In this document: one piece after another, positions 50,467 through 59,200 of the stretch
Layout: each line of letters opens with the position of its first letter
Position numbering within the stretch: the first letter of the stretch is position 1
Source of the DNA: Candidatus Sericytochromatia bacterium
GTDB taxonomy: Bacteria > Cyanobacteriota > Sericytochromatia > UBA7694
Direction: 5' to 3'
Assembly: GCA_018780035.1 (NCBI GenBank)
Contig: JADMKE010000017.1
Span: forward strand, 1-64,000
Length of the DNA stretch: 64,000 nt
Position numbers and translations under genes: made by a program
The notes under the pieces: generated by a model
The model's input: only the letters and a program-made list of their open reading frames with translations
What the model was told of the DNA's origin: nothing
Database searches by the model: none

Positions 50467-51099
50467 GTGAATCCCCCCTTCTATCCTGAATACCTGAGAC
50501 AAATCAGCTCAAAGATTGGCCACTCACCGGCAGAACAATTGTTTGTTTGGTTTATGACGGCAGACGCCGCCCTCTTTTTAAGCTTTCTGGCTGCTTTTTA
50601 CATCAATCAAGCCCAAGATCCCAGTTTAATTTCACTGGCAGGTCTGCCTGTCTGGCCGTTGCACTGGACCCTGTTTAATTTTTTGTTTTTGGGAGCCAGC
50701 CTGCTGTTTTTATTGCGCGCATTTCTGGCTATTTTTGGCCCTCAGCAACGCCATAAAACCTCAAAATGGTTGGGTTTAAGTGTCTGGAGTGGGAGCATTT
50801 TCACGCTTTTACAGAGTCTCGAATGGCTGCAATTGTTCTTGTTTGGGTTCCACGAGCCCCTCAACATCATGTCGACTTTTTTTTATCTGCTGATTGGCGG
50901 CTATGCCCTCCATCTCTTGGCGGGGCTCATTGCCTTAAAAGCGGTGCAACGCAATTTGGCTTTAAATAATTGGATGTTACAGCCCTTTTCCCATGCCCGA
51001 ATTATTCTCGGCCAAACGCACCTGGCTTTGGTTGGGGCTTGCTGGAGTGGTCTTTTGCTCTTGTGGCCCGTTTTATACTATTTAACCTACCTCAGTTAA
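50467..51099 (+). CDS. CoxIII/NorE-like haem-copper oxidase subunit III family protein
   Basis: 210 residues, five to six membrane helices. The family pattern is visible in QLFVWFMTADAALFLSFLAAF, FNFLFLGASLLFLLRAFLA and FFYLLIGGYALHLLAGLIAL. Subunit I and II genes are absent nearby. An isolated short CoxIII-like gene under an FNR box fits NorE, which accompanies nitric oxide reductase in many denitrifiers, but CyoC-like or orphan CoxIII is possible. Start GTG 50467 with GAGGA; ATG two bases earlier is followed by a stop. A hairpin terminator follows, so monocistronic. Confidence 0.78.
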   Translation: MNPPFYPEYLRQISSKIGHSPAEQLFVWFMTADAALFLSFLAAFYINQAQDPSLISLAGLPVWPLHWTLFNFLFLGASLLFLLRAFLAIFGPQQRHKTSKWLGLSVWSGSIFTLLQSLEWLQLFLFGFHEPLNIMSTFFYLLIGGYALHLLAGLIALKAVQRNLALNNWMLQPFSHARIILGQTHLALVGACWSGLLLLWPVLYYLTYLS

Positions 51100-51115
51100 G
51101 ACCAGTGAAAACCAG

Positions 51116-51137
51116 TACCCACAGGGGTATTTATTTT
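51116..51137 (+). terminator. Short terminator after CoxIII-like gene
   Basis: TACCC-ACAG-GGGTA followed by TTTATTTT. The stem is 5 bp, so efficiency may be modest. Confidence 0.5.
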
Positions 51138-51144
51138 CAGTTAC

Positions 51145-51174
51145 TTGAATAGAGTCATATAAGGGGTATATACT
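51145..51174 (+). promoter_or_regulatory. Promoter of the FNR-like regulator with overlapping FNR-like half-palindrome
   Basis: TTGAAT (51145-51150), 18 nt, TATACT (51169-51174), giving a leader of about 43 nt to ATG 51224. The -35 overlaps TTGAATAGAGTCAT (51145-51158), a TTGA-N6-TCAT site of the same form as at 50385, suggesting autoregulation. TAAAAT at 51214-51219 is a possible second -10, 4 nt from the ATG. Confidence 0.5.
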
Positions 51175-51223
51175 ATTAAAGCGAGGCACAATCCTCAGCC
51201 GTGATCACACAGGTAAAATCCGT

Positions 51224-51928
51224 ATGGCCCACCACAACCACGATTGCTCCCATTGTCAGGCCCGTCAAGCCAATCCGATGCGCAATTTGTCTACAGAACA
51301 GGTTGATGAGCTTTCTCAGTGTAAACTGGCCCACAGTTATAAACCCGGTCAGGTGATTTTTTACGAGGGAAACCGTCCCTTTGGTGTTTATTGTCTGGAA
51401 AAAGGCAAAGTTAAACTGACCAAATATACCCCCGATGGCAAAAGTTATATCATTCGCCTGGTTAAAGGAGGGGATTTGTTGGGCTACCGTTCGTTTTTGA
51501 CCAATGAGCCCTATTCCGCAACCGCTGAAGTGATTGAAGAGGCCACCGTCTGTTTTTTGGACCGCAATATTTTTTTACAGTCTCTGCGCCAAAATCCCGC
51601 TTTTGCCCTGGAAATGCTCGAACAATTGGGCTCTGACCTCAAACAGGCCGAAGACAAAGCCCGCGATTTGGCCTACAAATCGGTTCCAGAGCGTTTGGCC
51701 GAATTGCTTTTTTCGCTCAAAGAATCGTACGGCCAAGACACCCCGGAGGGCATTCGCCTGGATATTCGCCTGACCCGTGAAGAATTGGCCAGTATGTTGG
51801 GCACCACAATCGAAACCACGGTCCGCAACCTGACTCGCTTTAAAGAAAAAGACCTGATCAGCTTCGACAAAAAATACATTGTCTTGCGTGACCTGACTGG
51901 TTTGGGTGAGTTTTTACCTCAGATTTAA
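51224..51928 (+). CDS. Crp/Fnr-family regulator, FNR-like with altered iron-sulphur ligand set
   Basis: 234 residues. An N-terminal Cys pair (CSHC, Cys 8 and 11) precedes the cyclic-nucleotide-type beta-roll (about 40-125), a dimerisation helix (PAFALEMLEQLGSDL) and a winged helix whose recognition helix reads TIETTVRNLTRF (E and R conserved with FNR E209 and R213; Ser 212 is Val). Cys 110 in ATVCFLDRN aligns with FNR Cys 122. Compared with E. coli FNR (C20, C23, C29, C122), the third ligand is Asn 17 here; Cys 33 could substitute. It is probably an oxygen or NO sensor acting on TTGAT-N4-ATCAA. Its stop overlaps the convergent kinase stop by 4 nt. Confidence 0.86.
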   Translation: MAHHNHDCSHCQARQANPMRNLSTEQVDELSQCKLAHSYKPGQVIFYEGNRPFGVYCLEKGKVKLTKYTPDGKSYIIRLVKGGDLLGYRSFLTNEPYSATAEVIEEATVCFLDRNIFLQSLRQNPAFALEMLEQLGSDLKQAEDKARDLAYKSVPERLAELLFSLKESYGQDTPEGIRLDIRLTREELASMLGTTIETTVRNLTRFKEKDLISFDKKYIVLRDLTGLGEFLPQI

Positions 51929-53061
51929 GCTTTAACAAGGCTTGGGCGCTGAGGATGCAAGGGCAAAGTGACAATCAATGTGGCCCCATTTCCAGGGGTA
52001 CTTTCGGCCCGAATCTGGCCTTGGTGTAACTCGACCATTTGTTTGGTCAAGGCCAAACCCACCCCGTTTGAACTTTCTTGGGCAGTGGGTTTAGCTGTTA
52101 AGCGTTGAAAATAGCCAAAGAGCCGGGCTTTATCGGCTTCGGCAAAACCGGGGCCCGAATCCTGCACGCGAATTTCCAATTGTTCTCCTCGCAGATTAAA
52201 AAAGACATCTATTTGTCCTTCTGTTGGGGTATATTTAACCGCGTTACTTAGCAAATTATCGAGAATCTGGTTGACGCGGTAAGGGTCTGCCTCCAGCCAA
52301 ATTTCGGGAGCAGCCAAGTGCAATTGAAAGCGCTGTTCTTTGTGATGTGCCTGTTCTTTGTAGAGTTGAAACAGGGGTTGCAGTGCGGCAATCAAATCAA
52401 TGGACTGCAATTGCAACTCAACCTGGCCCAATTCCAATGCTGCTTTTTCCAAAAAGGTATTGATCATTTCCAACATGTTCTGGGTCATATGTTGAATTGA
52501 AACCATAAACTGTTGGGCTTCGGCGCTAAGGGAGGTGGCAGGGTCCATTTCTAAGAGTCGCAAATAGCCCTGCACGGCACTGAGTGGATTGCGTAAATCA
52601 TGGGCCGCCAGACCCAAAAACTGGTTTTTAACTTCCAAGGCCTGGGTTAATTCACAATTGGTCTGAGAAATAGTATCTCTGGCTTTTTTAAGCTCCAAAT
52701 GGGTTTTGACTCGCGCGATCAATTCAACCGGATTAACCGGTTTTTGCAAATAATCCACCCCACCGGTTTCAAAAGCCGTCATAATACTGACTTCATCGGT
52801 TTTTCCGGTCAGAAAAATAATCGGAATATCCCGCTTTTCAGGATGTGCTTTAATTGCTTTACAGACTTCAATCCCATCCATATCTGGCATCATAATATCC
52901 AAGAGGATCAAGTCAAAATCGTTGGCCAAAACCTGTTCCAAGGCTTTTTTTCCCGAATTGGCAAAGGAGACATCGTAGCCTTCAGGGCCCAATAGTCCGG
53001 CCACCAAACGAATATTGGGCGCAATATCATCGACCACCAAGACATTAATCTGTTCGTTCAT
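51925..53061 (-). CDS. Receiver-histidine kinase (response regulator fused to HisKA-HATPase)
   Basis: 378 residues. The N-terminal receiver has VVDDIAPNIRL, phospho-Asp in LILLDIMMPDMDG and Lys in YLQKPVN. HisKA follows with the H box LGLAAHDLRNPLSAVQGYL, then HATPase with LLSNAVKYTP, DSGPGFA and GVGLALTKQM. No membrane segments. Such receiver-kinases act as intermediate relays. The upstream hybrid kinase (53061-55604) ends in a TGATG overlap with this start, so the two proteins are made together and probably exchange phosphate. Confidence 0.92.
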   Translation of the reverse strand: MNEQINVLVVDDIAPNIRLVAGLLGPEGYDVSFANSGKKALEQVLANDFDLILLDIMMPDMDGIEVCKAIKAHPEKRDIPIIFLTGKTDEVSIMTAFETGGVDYLQKPVNPVELIARVKTHLELKKARDTISQTNCELTQALEVKNQFLGLAAHDLRNPLSAVQGYLRLLEMDPATSLSAEAQQFMVSIQHMTQNMLEMINTFLEKAALELGQVELQLQSIDLIAALQPLFQLYKEQAHHKEQRFQLHLAAPEIWLEADPYRVNQILDNLLSNAVKYTPTEGQIDVFFNLRGEQLEIRVQDSGPGFAEADKARLFGYFQRLTAKPTAQESSNGVGLALTKQMVELHQGQIRAESTPGNGATLIVTLPLHPQRPSLVKA

Positions 53062-55604
53062 CAGTCAGCCTCTGTTTTAATTAGGGTTTCAAGTTGGGAA
53101 ATAAGGGTCGGATAGTTTTGCAGTCCCTGATCAATTCTATCACTGTCAAAACTATCCAAGCGCTCAGAAAAATCTTCAGCATAGGCTTTTAAACACCCCA
53201 GTGGAAATTCCAGGCTCAAGCGCAAAAGGGTACCAGAAAATTTCTCCAAAAGATTCATTTTCTGATTTTTGCTCAATATGCGCTGCACCTCACTCAACTC
53301 CGATTCTAGGCGCTGCAATAATTCAGGTATGCGGCTGAGATCTTCAGCAGCCTGATCGGGGCCAGATTCAGGCGGGGGAGGCTGCAATTGCTGATAAGGC
53401 AGAATTTTCATCAGTTCTTTGTAGATATTGTCGAGTTTGGCGGGTTTGCGCAAATAGCCGTTAAAGCCGCTCTCTTGCAATTTATAGATTTCGTGGTCCA
53501 TCACTGAAGCGGTCAAGGCCACAACCGGAATTTGGGCCGTCTGCGGGTTCTGGCGCAGGGATTTGAGTTCTTCAAAACCATCCATAACCGGCATACGGAT
53601 ATCGGTAATAATCAGATCGGGTGGGTTTTCGGTCGCCATTTGCACCGCTTCCAAGCCATTTTCCGCTTGCCGAATCTCAAAGGGTTGATTGCCAAAGATC
53701 TCTTTGATCAGCTCGCGATTGACTTCGATATCATCCACAATCAACAATTTGGCAGGTTCAAACTGAATCCGCTCCAAATTCACATTTTTGATCCGGCTTT
53801 TGGCCTCACTGGCAGAGATACTTACACCTGTAAAAAAGACCTTAAAAACCGATCCCTCGCCAAAATTGCTCTCGACTTCAATTGTGCCATCCATCATGCT
53901 GACCAATTTGCGCGAAATCGAAAGGCCCAGGCCCGTGCCACCGTATTTTTTGGTGTCTTGTTTCTCCTGTTGGGTAAAGGCCTCAAAAATGCTCTTAAGC
54001 GCGTGTTTGGGAATACCCACCCCCGTGTCTTCAACACTGATCACCATGTCCACTTTGCTGTCGTCGATTTCGTTGAGGATGCTGCTGGCAGAGACCTTGA
54101 CATGGCCCCGGTCGGTAAATTTGAGTGCGTTGCCCATCAAATTAAACAAAATCTGGCGCAGGCGCACTTCATCGAGGATCAAACATTCGGGCAAAACCGG
54201 GTCAATATCCAGAATCAGCTTTACGTTTTTCTCTTCGGCTTTGGCCCCAAAAATGTTGAGCACCTCTTCGAGCAAGTCGCGCAGCGCCACAGGCTCGTAC
54301 TGCAAATCCAATTTGCCTGCCTCGATTTTGGAGAGATCGAGTACGTCGTTGATCAGGGTCAGCAGAGATTGCCCACCGGCTTTGATGGCCTGGAGATAAC
54401 TCAATTGTTGCCGGTCTTTGAGCGTGCGGGAGAGCAACTCGGTAAAGCCAATCACAGCATTTAAAGGCGTGCGAATTTCGTGACTCATATTGGCCAAAAA
54501 CTCACTTTTGATGCGATTGCTGTCCATAGCCTGTTGGGTTGCGACTTCGGCAATCTGGTTTAAACGCACCAATTCATCAAGCATTTTTTGTTTTTCCGAT
54601 AAAATCGAAGCAAATACCAGCGAGGAGATCATAAAAAAGGCCACAAAGAGCTGTTCGGTGATCAAGACAAATTCAGCTGGAAAGAGCGTAAAGGGCCCAA
54701 TGCCTTGGACCGTGGCCCACAGTGCCAGCAGCGAAGACGAGAAACCCACCAGCACAGCTCCTGATTCGCCAAAGAGAATGGCCGCCAGCATCAGGGCGCA
54801 GTACAAGAGCCAGAGCATCGGATAGCGGTGGGTCAATGGAGAGAGAAAGACCACAAAGACAATGGCCGAATAGATGCCGATAAATCCCAGGGCTTTGAAC
54901 AAGCTGTTTTTACCAAAGGCCCGCCCCCGCTCATTCAAGAGCACAATCATCAGCGGGGTAATACTCAGGGCGCTGGCATAATCACTCAGCCACCAATTGC
55001 GCCAGAGCAGAAATAGCCCTCCCGACCCAACGGCCCCTTCGAACATCACGATCGGCAACGCAAGTGTCGCTCCAATTAAAAAGGTCAAAGCAGTTAGGCC
55101 AACATAGGCCAAAATATGGCTCATTTGGCGAAAAGGATTGGCTGTGCCCACAAGCAAGGTAACCGCAAAATAGCCAGCAGAGAGATTGAGGGTGACGGCT
55201 GTGGTCAGTAAAAACCACATCAGCAGATGGACAGAAATCGAATCTTGGCTGGCCTGGGGAATAATCACATAGCTGAAAAAATCAATTTCAGCCACGGCAA
55301 TGCTGAGAAAAATCGCGGGAATAAAGCGCGCTCCCCGCAGCAGAAGCACTGCCAAGGCAAAACCAGCGCCCAACCAAATCGGCGTCGAAGCTGTGCCGGG
55401 GATGACAAAAGACATACTAAAGGCACCGCAGTATTTGTACCCCAACACATAGAGCAGCGATTCGAGCAAATAGAAGAAGCCATTCCAAGCGGGGCGCTCT
55501 GCCAACCAACTTTGAAGGCGTTCAAAATAGACAGTGGCTTGCCCAGGCTTGTTCAAAAAAATAGTCACACCCCATGTATTTTCAGCTAGTTCTGTTAATT
55601 TCAT
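53061..55604 (-). CDS. Membrane hybrid sensor kinase (MASE1-type) with receiver and degenerate Hpt
   Basis: 847 residues. About eight membrane helices in the N-terminal 330 residues with a MASE1 look (TASTPIWLGAGFALAVLLLRG). Next come HisKA (LANMSHEIRTPLNAVIGFTE, His about 375), HATPase (NLMGNALKFTD, VEDTGVGIPK, GTGLGLSISRKL), and a receiver (LLIVDDIEVNREL, DLIITDIRMPVMDGFEEL, YLRKPAKL). The C-terminal helical bundle (about 760-847) looks like an Hpt domain, but the phospho-His motif (HxLKGS) is absent (FSGTLLRLSLEFPLG). A TATAAT overlaps the ATG itself, so the true start could lie downstream. It signals to the following receiver-kinase. Confidence 0.9.
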   Translation of the reverse strand: MKLTELAENTWGVTIFLNKPGQATVYFERLQSWLAERPAWNGFFYLLESLLYVLGYKYCGAFSMSFVIPGTASTPIWLGAGFALAVLLLRGARFIPAIFLSIAVAEIDFFSYVIIPQASQDSISVHLLMWFLLTTAVTLNLSAGYFAVTLLVGTANPFRQMSHILAYVGLTALTFLIGATLALPIVMFEGAVGSGGLFLLWRNWWLSDYASALSITPLMIVLLNERGRAFGKNSLFKALGFIGIYSAIVFVVFLSPLTHRYPMLWLLYCALMLAAILFGESGAVLVGFSSSLLALWATVQGIGPFTLFPAEFVLITEQLFVAFFMISSLVFASILSEKQKMLDELVRLNQIAEVATQQAMDSNRIKSEFLANMSHEIRTPLNAVIGFTELLSRTLKDRQQLSYLQAIKAGGQSLLTLINDVLDLSKIEAGKLDLQYEPVALRDLLEEVLNIFGAKAEEKNVKLILDIDPVLPECLILDEVRLRQILFNLMGNALKFTDRGHVKVSASSILNEIDDSKVDMVISVEDTGVGIPKHALKSIFEAFTQQEKQDTKKYGGTGLGLSISRKLVSMMDGTIEVESNFGEGSVFKVFFTGVSISASEAKSRIKNVNLERIQFEPAKLLIVDDIEVNRELIKEIFGNQPFEIRQAENGLEAVQMATENPPDLIITDIRMPVMDGFEELKSLRQNPQTAQIPVVALTASVMDHEIYKLQESGFNGYLRKPAKLDNIYKELMKILPYQQLQPPPPESGPDQAAEDLSRIPELLQRLESELSEVQRILSKNQKMNLLEKFSGTLLRLSLEFPLGCLKAYAEDFSERLDSFDSDRIDQGLQNYPTLISQLETLIKTEAD

Positions 55605-55645
55605 TATACTGAGAAAGGGATCTTTGCGCTTGGGATTAAATTCGT

Positions 55646-55651
55646 TATGCT
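55646..55651 (+). promoter_or_regulatory. -10-like TATGCT 6 nt before ATG: possible leaderless start
   Basis: TATGCT, 6 nt, ATG 55658, without Shine-Dalgarno. GTG 55652, six bases earlier, is an alternative start but would put the -10 directly against it. Confidence 0.35.
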
Positions 55652-55657
55652 GTGGCT

Positions 55658-56206
55658 ATGAATAATCCCAACCCTGAAAATAAATCATCGTTTCTCAAAG
55701 GCTGTTTAATTGCCGTGGGCATTTTTGTGATCTTGGGGGCTGTCGGCGCCTTTTTTACGTTGCGTGGCCTGGGAGATCTGTATAAAGAGGCCTCCAAAGA
55801 AGTGGAACAGGAAATCCGCAAAGAAGAAGACGCCTTGCGCGCCAAACCTGAATCTGAATTTCAAAAACTGAGTTTGGCTGACTTGGTCAAAGCCCGCACA
55901 GACAATGCCCAAGTCGGCAAAGAGACCTATAACAACAAATACCTGCTGCTTTCAGCCCTGGTGGGCGAAACCGGCAGTCTCGCCAAAAGCAAAATACCCA
56001 TCCAATTGCCCGTGGATATTATGATCTTACAACCCAGCACAGCCAAAGTATTGCCAGACAATGCGACCTTGGCCTGTCTCTATTCTGCCGCACAAAAAGA
56101 GCGTTTTGGAGCACTTCAGGCGCGGGCTGAAGTTGTGGTGCGGGGCAAATTGGAAATTGACGAAGACGGAGACATGAGCCTCACGCCCTGTGTCTTAGAG
56201 CCTTAA
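55658..56206 (+). CDS. Single-pass membrane protein of unknown function
   Basis: 182 residues. One N-terminal membrane helix (about 14-36, GCLIAVGIFVILGAVGAFFTL) is followed by a charged helical linker (YKEASKEVEQEIRKEEDALR) and a beta-rich C-terminal domain (about 65-182: KYLLLSALVGETGS, ARAEVVVRGKLEIDEDGDMS) that could be an OB-like fold (tRNA_anti-like). No family is certain. Convergent with the giant FliK-like gene, 12 nt away. Confidence 0.66.
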   Translation: MNNPNPENKSSFLKGCLIAVGIFVILGAVGAFFTLRGLGDLYKEASKEVEQEIRKEEDALRAKPESEFQKLSLADLVKARTDNAQVGKETYNNKYLLLSALVGETGSLAKSKIPIQLPVDIMILQPSTAKVLPDNATLACLYSAAQKERFGALQARAEVVVRGKLEIDEDGDMSLTPCVLEP

Positions 56207-56218
56207 TCCAGAACCACT

Positions 56219-59200
56219 TTATAACGCATCAATCGAGGAGCGCCGGTATCTCGTGCGCATTTGCCGGGCGATCAAATTGTGCCCGGCATGGGCGCTGGGG
56301 ACCACATAGCTCTGGATCGATTGAACCTCAAAGGGAAACTCCCCCAATTTTTGCTGGAGGGCGTCGAGATAGGGTTGGAGCCATTCTTGAATCGGGCGTT
56401 TTTCAACGCCCAGACGAATGCGCAGCTCTTTGCCGCGCATATTGAGCGAAAAAACCAGCGTTCCCAAGGTATGGGTGCGAATATTCAGCTGAATCAAAGT
56501 ACCTTTTGGCCCATTTTGGCCTTGCCCACCCTCTTCGTCGGTTTGAGGCCGAATGCTGATCTCAACGGGATAACCCAGGCTTTGAATAAAAGCCGGAATC
56601 AACATTTGGGCAGAAGGGGCAGTGGCAGCCCCTTTCTGTCCTTCACTTTGAACCCCTGGGCCCGGATCAGTTTGCATAAAGAGTTGCAAACTGCTCAATT
56701 GCTCTTCCAAATGTTGGGCCTGCTGCATAAAGCGGCGCAAGATCTGCTGGGTTTCTTCGCGCAATTCAGGCTGTTTTTCGGCAATTTGCCGGGCCATGCC
56801 CTTGAGCTGTCGCAAGACACGGGCCAACCAGCTCTCTCCAAGCTTGGGAACCTCTCCGCCTGCTTCGGCCAGCTCAGCTTCAGCCCTGTCGAGTTCGGAC
56901 TTAAAGCGGGTCTCTTCGGTCTGCAATTGCTCTGAGAGACCAATCAGCCAAGGGCCTAACTGGGCTTGCTGTGCAGGGGAGAGCAGTTGTTGCCACTGTT
57001 GAAGGTGGTTCTGTACCAGCAATAAAAAGGCCTGGGCCAATTGGGTATAGCGCAAAGAGGCTGGCAAACTGGCTTGGAGCAAACCCAAAAGATGGGCCAG
57101 GGGCTCTTGTACAGGTTGGAGCAAGGCGCGGGGATTGAGATCGCTGTGCAGCAATTGCTGGACTTTTTCCAATTGAGACGGGGTTTTGGGCAAATTGCTC
57201 TGCAAGAGATAGCGCAGGCCTTCAAAGGTCTCTTCGGAGACCTCACTTGGAAATTCGGCCAAGAGCTGACTGGCCGTCGCTTCCGCCTCGGCTTCGAGCT
57301 GCCAGCCCTGGGGTTTGAGCAATTGATTGAGACTGGCCTGTTTGCCGGTTTGTTGGAGCTGTTCTTTCATTTTCGCCAAAAGGGCATCACTCAAGAATAA
57401 GAGGATCTGACTGATGCTCTTGAAACGCTCTTGGGGCGGAAGTAAGCGGATATATTCAGCCAAAATCTGGATATGGGCTGGAATCAACGGCATTTGATTG
57501 CGCAGCAAAATACCAATTGAATCAAGCCGATCACGCGAGCCCTCAGCCAACGCCAAAATCTGACGCAAATCTGCCGGATCGTGGAGGGGAATGCCCAAGG
57601 CGCGCAGATAATTTTGCAGGCGGGGCAAATCTTCGGGCAAGTCCTGAATTTGGCTTAGGCTCTGCAACGATGCTTCTGACAGTTCTTCGGCCTGGGCGGG
57701 CACACCCCCAAAGGCCATCATCTTGGCGGGCAATTGCATGGCCTGCTCAGCACCTTCGAGGTTTTGAAAAAAGTGAGCCAATTCTGGGGCCAGACCTGCC
57801 AATTTATGGCCCATTTGGCGCGTCAAAAAGGAAAGATCGCGGGGAAGTGCCTGGCTTTGGGTCAATTCAGCCAGAATCTGCCGGAGTTGGGCCGGCAAAC
57901 GCGCAAAAACTTCTCCCGTGCGCGGCAGCAAGGCCAACTCGCCTTTGAGCCCCTCTTCCAATTGTAAAAATCCGGCCTGCAAACTGGCTGCCAATTGGCG
58001 CAAGGGGGCAAAATCGACCAAGCTAATTGGGTGACTGTGGCGCAGCGTATTGAGAAGATCTTGCCATTGGCGCAGCTGCGTTTGCAGATTTTGCAGCCAT
58101 TGAGTCAAGACCTGCACAGGCCCCGATTGAACTTTGCCAAGCAGAGGCAGCAATTGGCCCAATTCGGCTTCCAGCGCAAAGAGACCCGCGAAAGGATTGT
58201 TTTGGCCCGCCAAAGATTGGCGCAGTTTGGCCTGATGCCCTTCTCCTGAAAGTGGCTGAGACAAAAATTGTGAGAGAAAATGCAATTCAGATTCGCTCTC
58301 TTCTGCTGCCTGAGCTGAGGAGGGAGACAACTGGCCCGATTGCATTTGTTGGTTGATCAAGGTGATCAATTTGGGGCTGAGGAAAGCCAAAATCTGGCTC
58401 GCACTTTGAAAGCGACTTTGGGGGGGCAGGGCCCGGATATAACTGAGCACCAGGGCAATATTCGATTGAATCAGGGGCAGATTGCCTTTGCTGAGCAAAG
58501 CCAGGGCATCCAGGCGGTCCCGAGAGCCCCCTGCCATCTGCCACAAATGCTGAGCCCGTGAGGGGTCTGCATTCAGGCCCCAAAGGCGCAAGCGCTCCTG
58601 GACCAAAGGCTGGGGATCACGCAAATGGGGATTTTCAGTCATCAGACGCACCAGCGCAGCCTGTAAGGCCTCGGGTTGACCTTGGCTGAGAAATTGTTGG
58701 ATGGCCTGGGTCAAGCGGTTTTGCAAGGGACTAGAGAGCATCCACTGCTGTTGGGGATAGGCACTCAAATGCCCCAATGCCGGTTGCAAGAGCTGGGGCA
58801 ATTGCGCCAGACGGGCTCCGAGTTCAGACGGTGGCTGGGCCCAGAGCTTTTGTGCCGACTGTTGCCAATAGCCTCCCATTTCAAAATCTTGGCAAAGTTG
58901 ATGTAAATCGACAAATCCCTGGCGGGCATCAGCGGAAGTGAGGATTTGCTTCAGCGGCGCAGGCATGTCAGCGGGATAAAAACGACTCCAGATCTGATTG
59001 ATTTGGGTATTTTGGTCCTGTGTCGAAACTTGATTGCTCTGCAATTGCAAACGCTGGGTCACCAAGTCCACCAAGGCCTCTTGATTGGCTTTGGGCAGCG
59101 TCTGCGCACCCGCGGCCAGATAACGTTCCAAGGCAAAACGGATCGCGGGATAGATGGCCTGTAAATTGTTGGCTGTCAACTGCGGTTGGGCCACCAAGAG

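Noticed and set aside
53532..54464. 310-codon open frame on the plus strand opposite the hybrid kinase
   Set aside because: Lies entirely antisense to clear kinase and receiver domains; composition is that of a reversed coding frame, with no start signal or family features.
55603..55610. TATAAT overlapping the ATG of the MASE1 hybrid kinase as its promoter
   Set aside because: A -10 there would start transcription inside the gene; the N-terminus reads well from this ATG, so coincidence is more likely. Mentioned in the gene entry as a doubt only.
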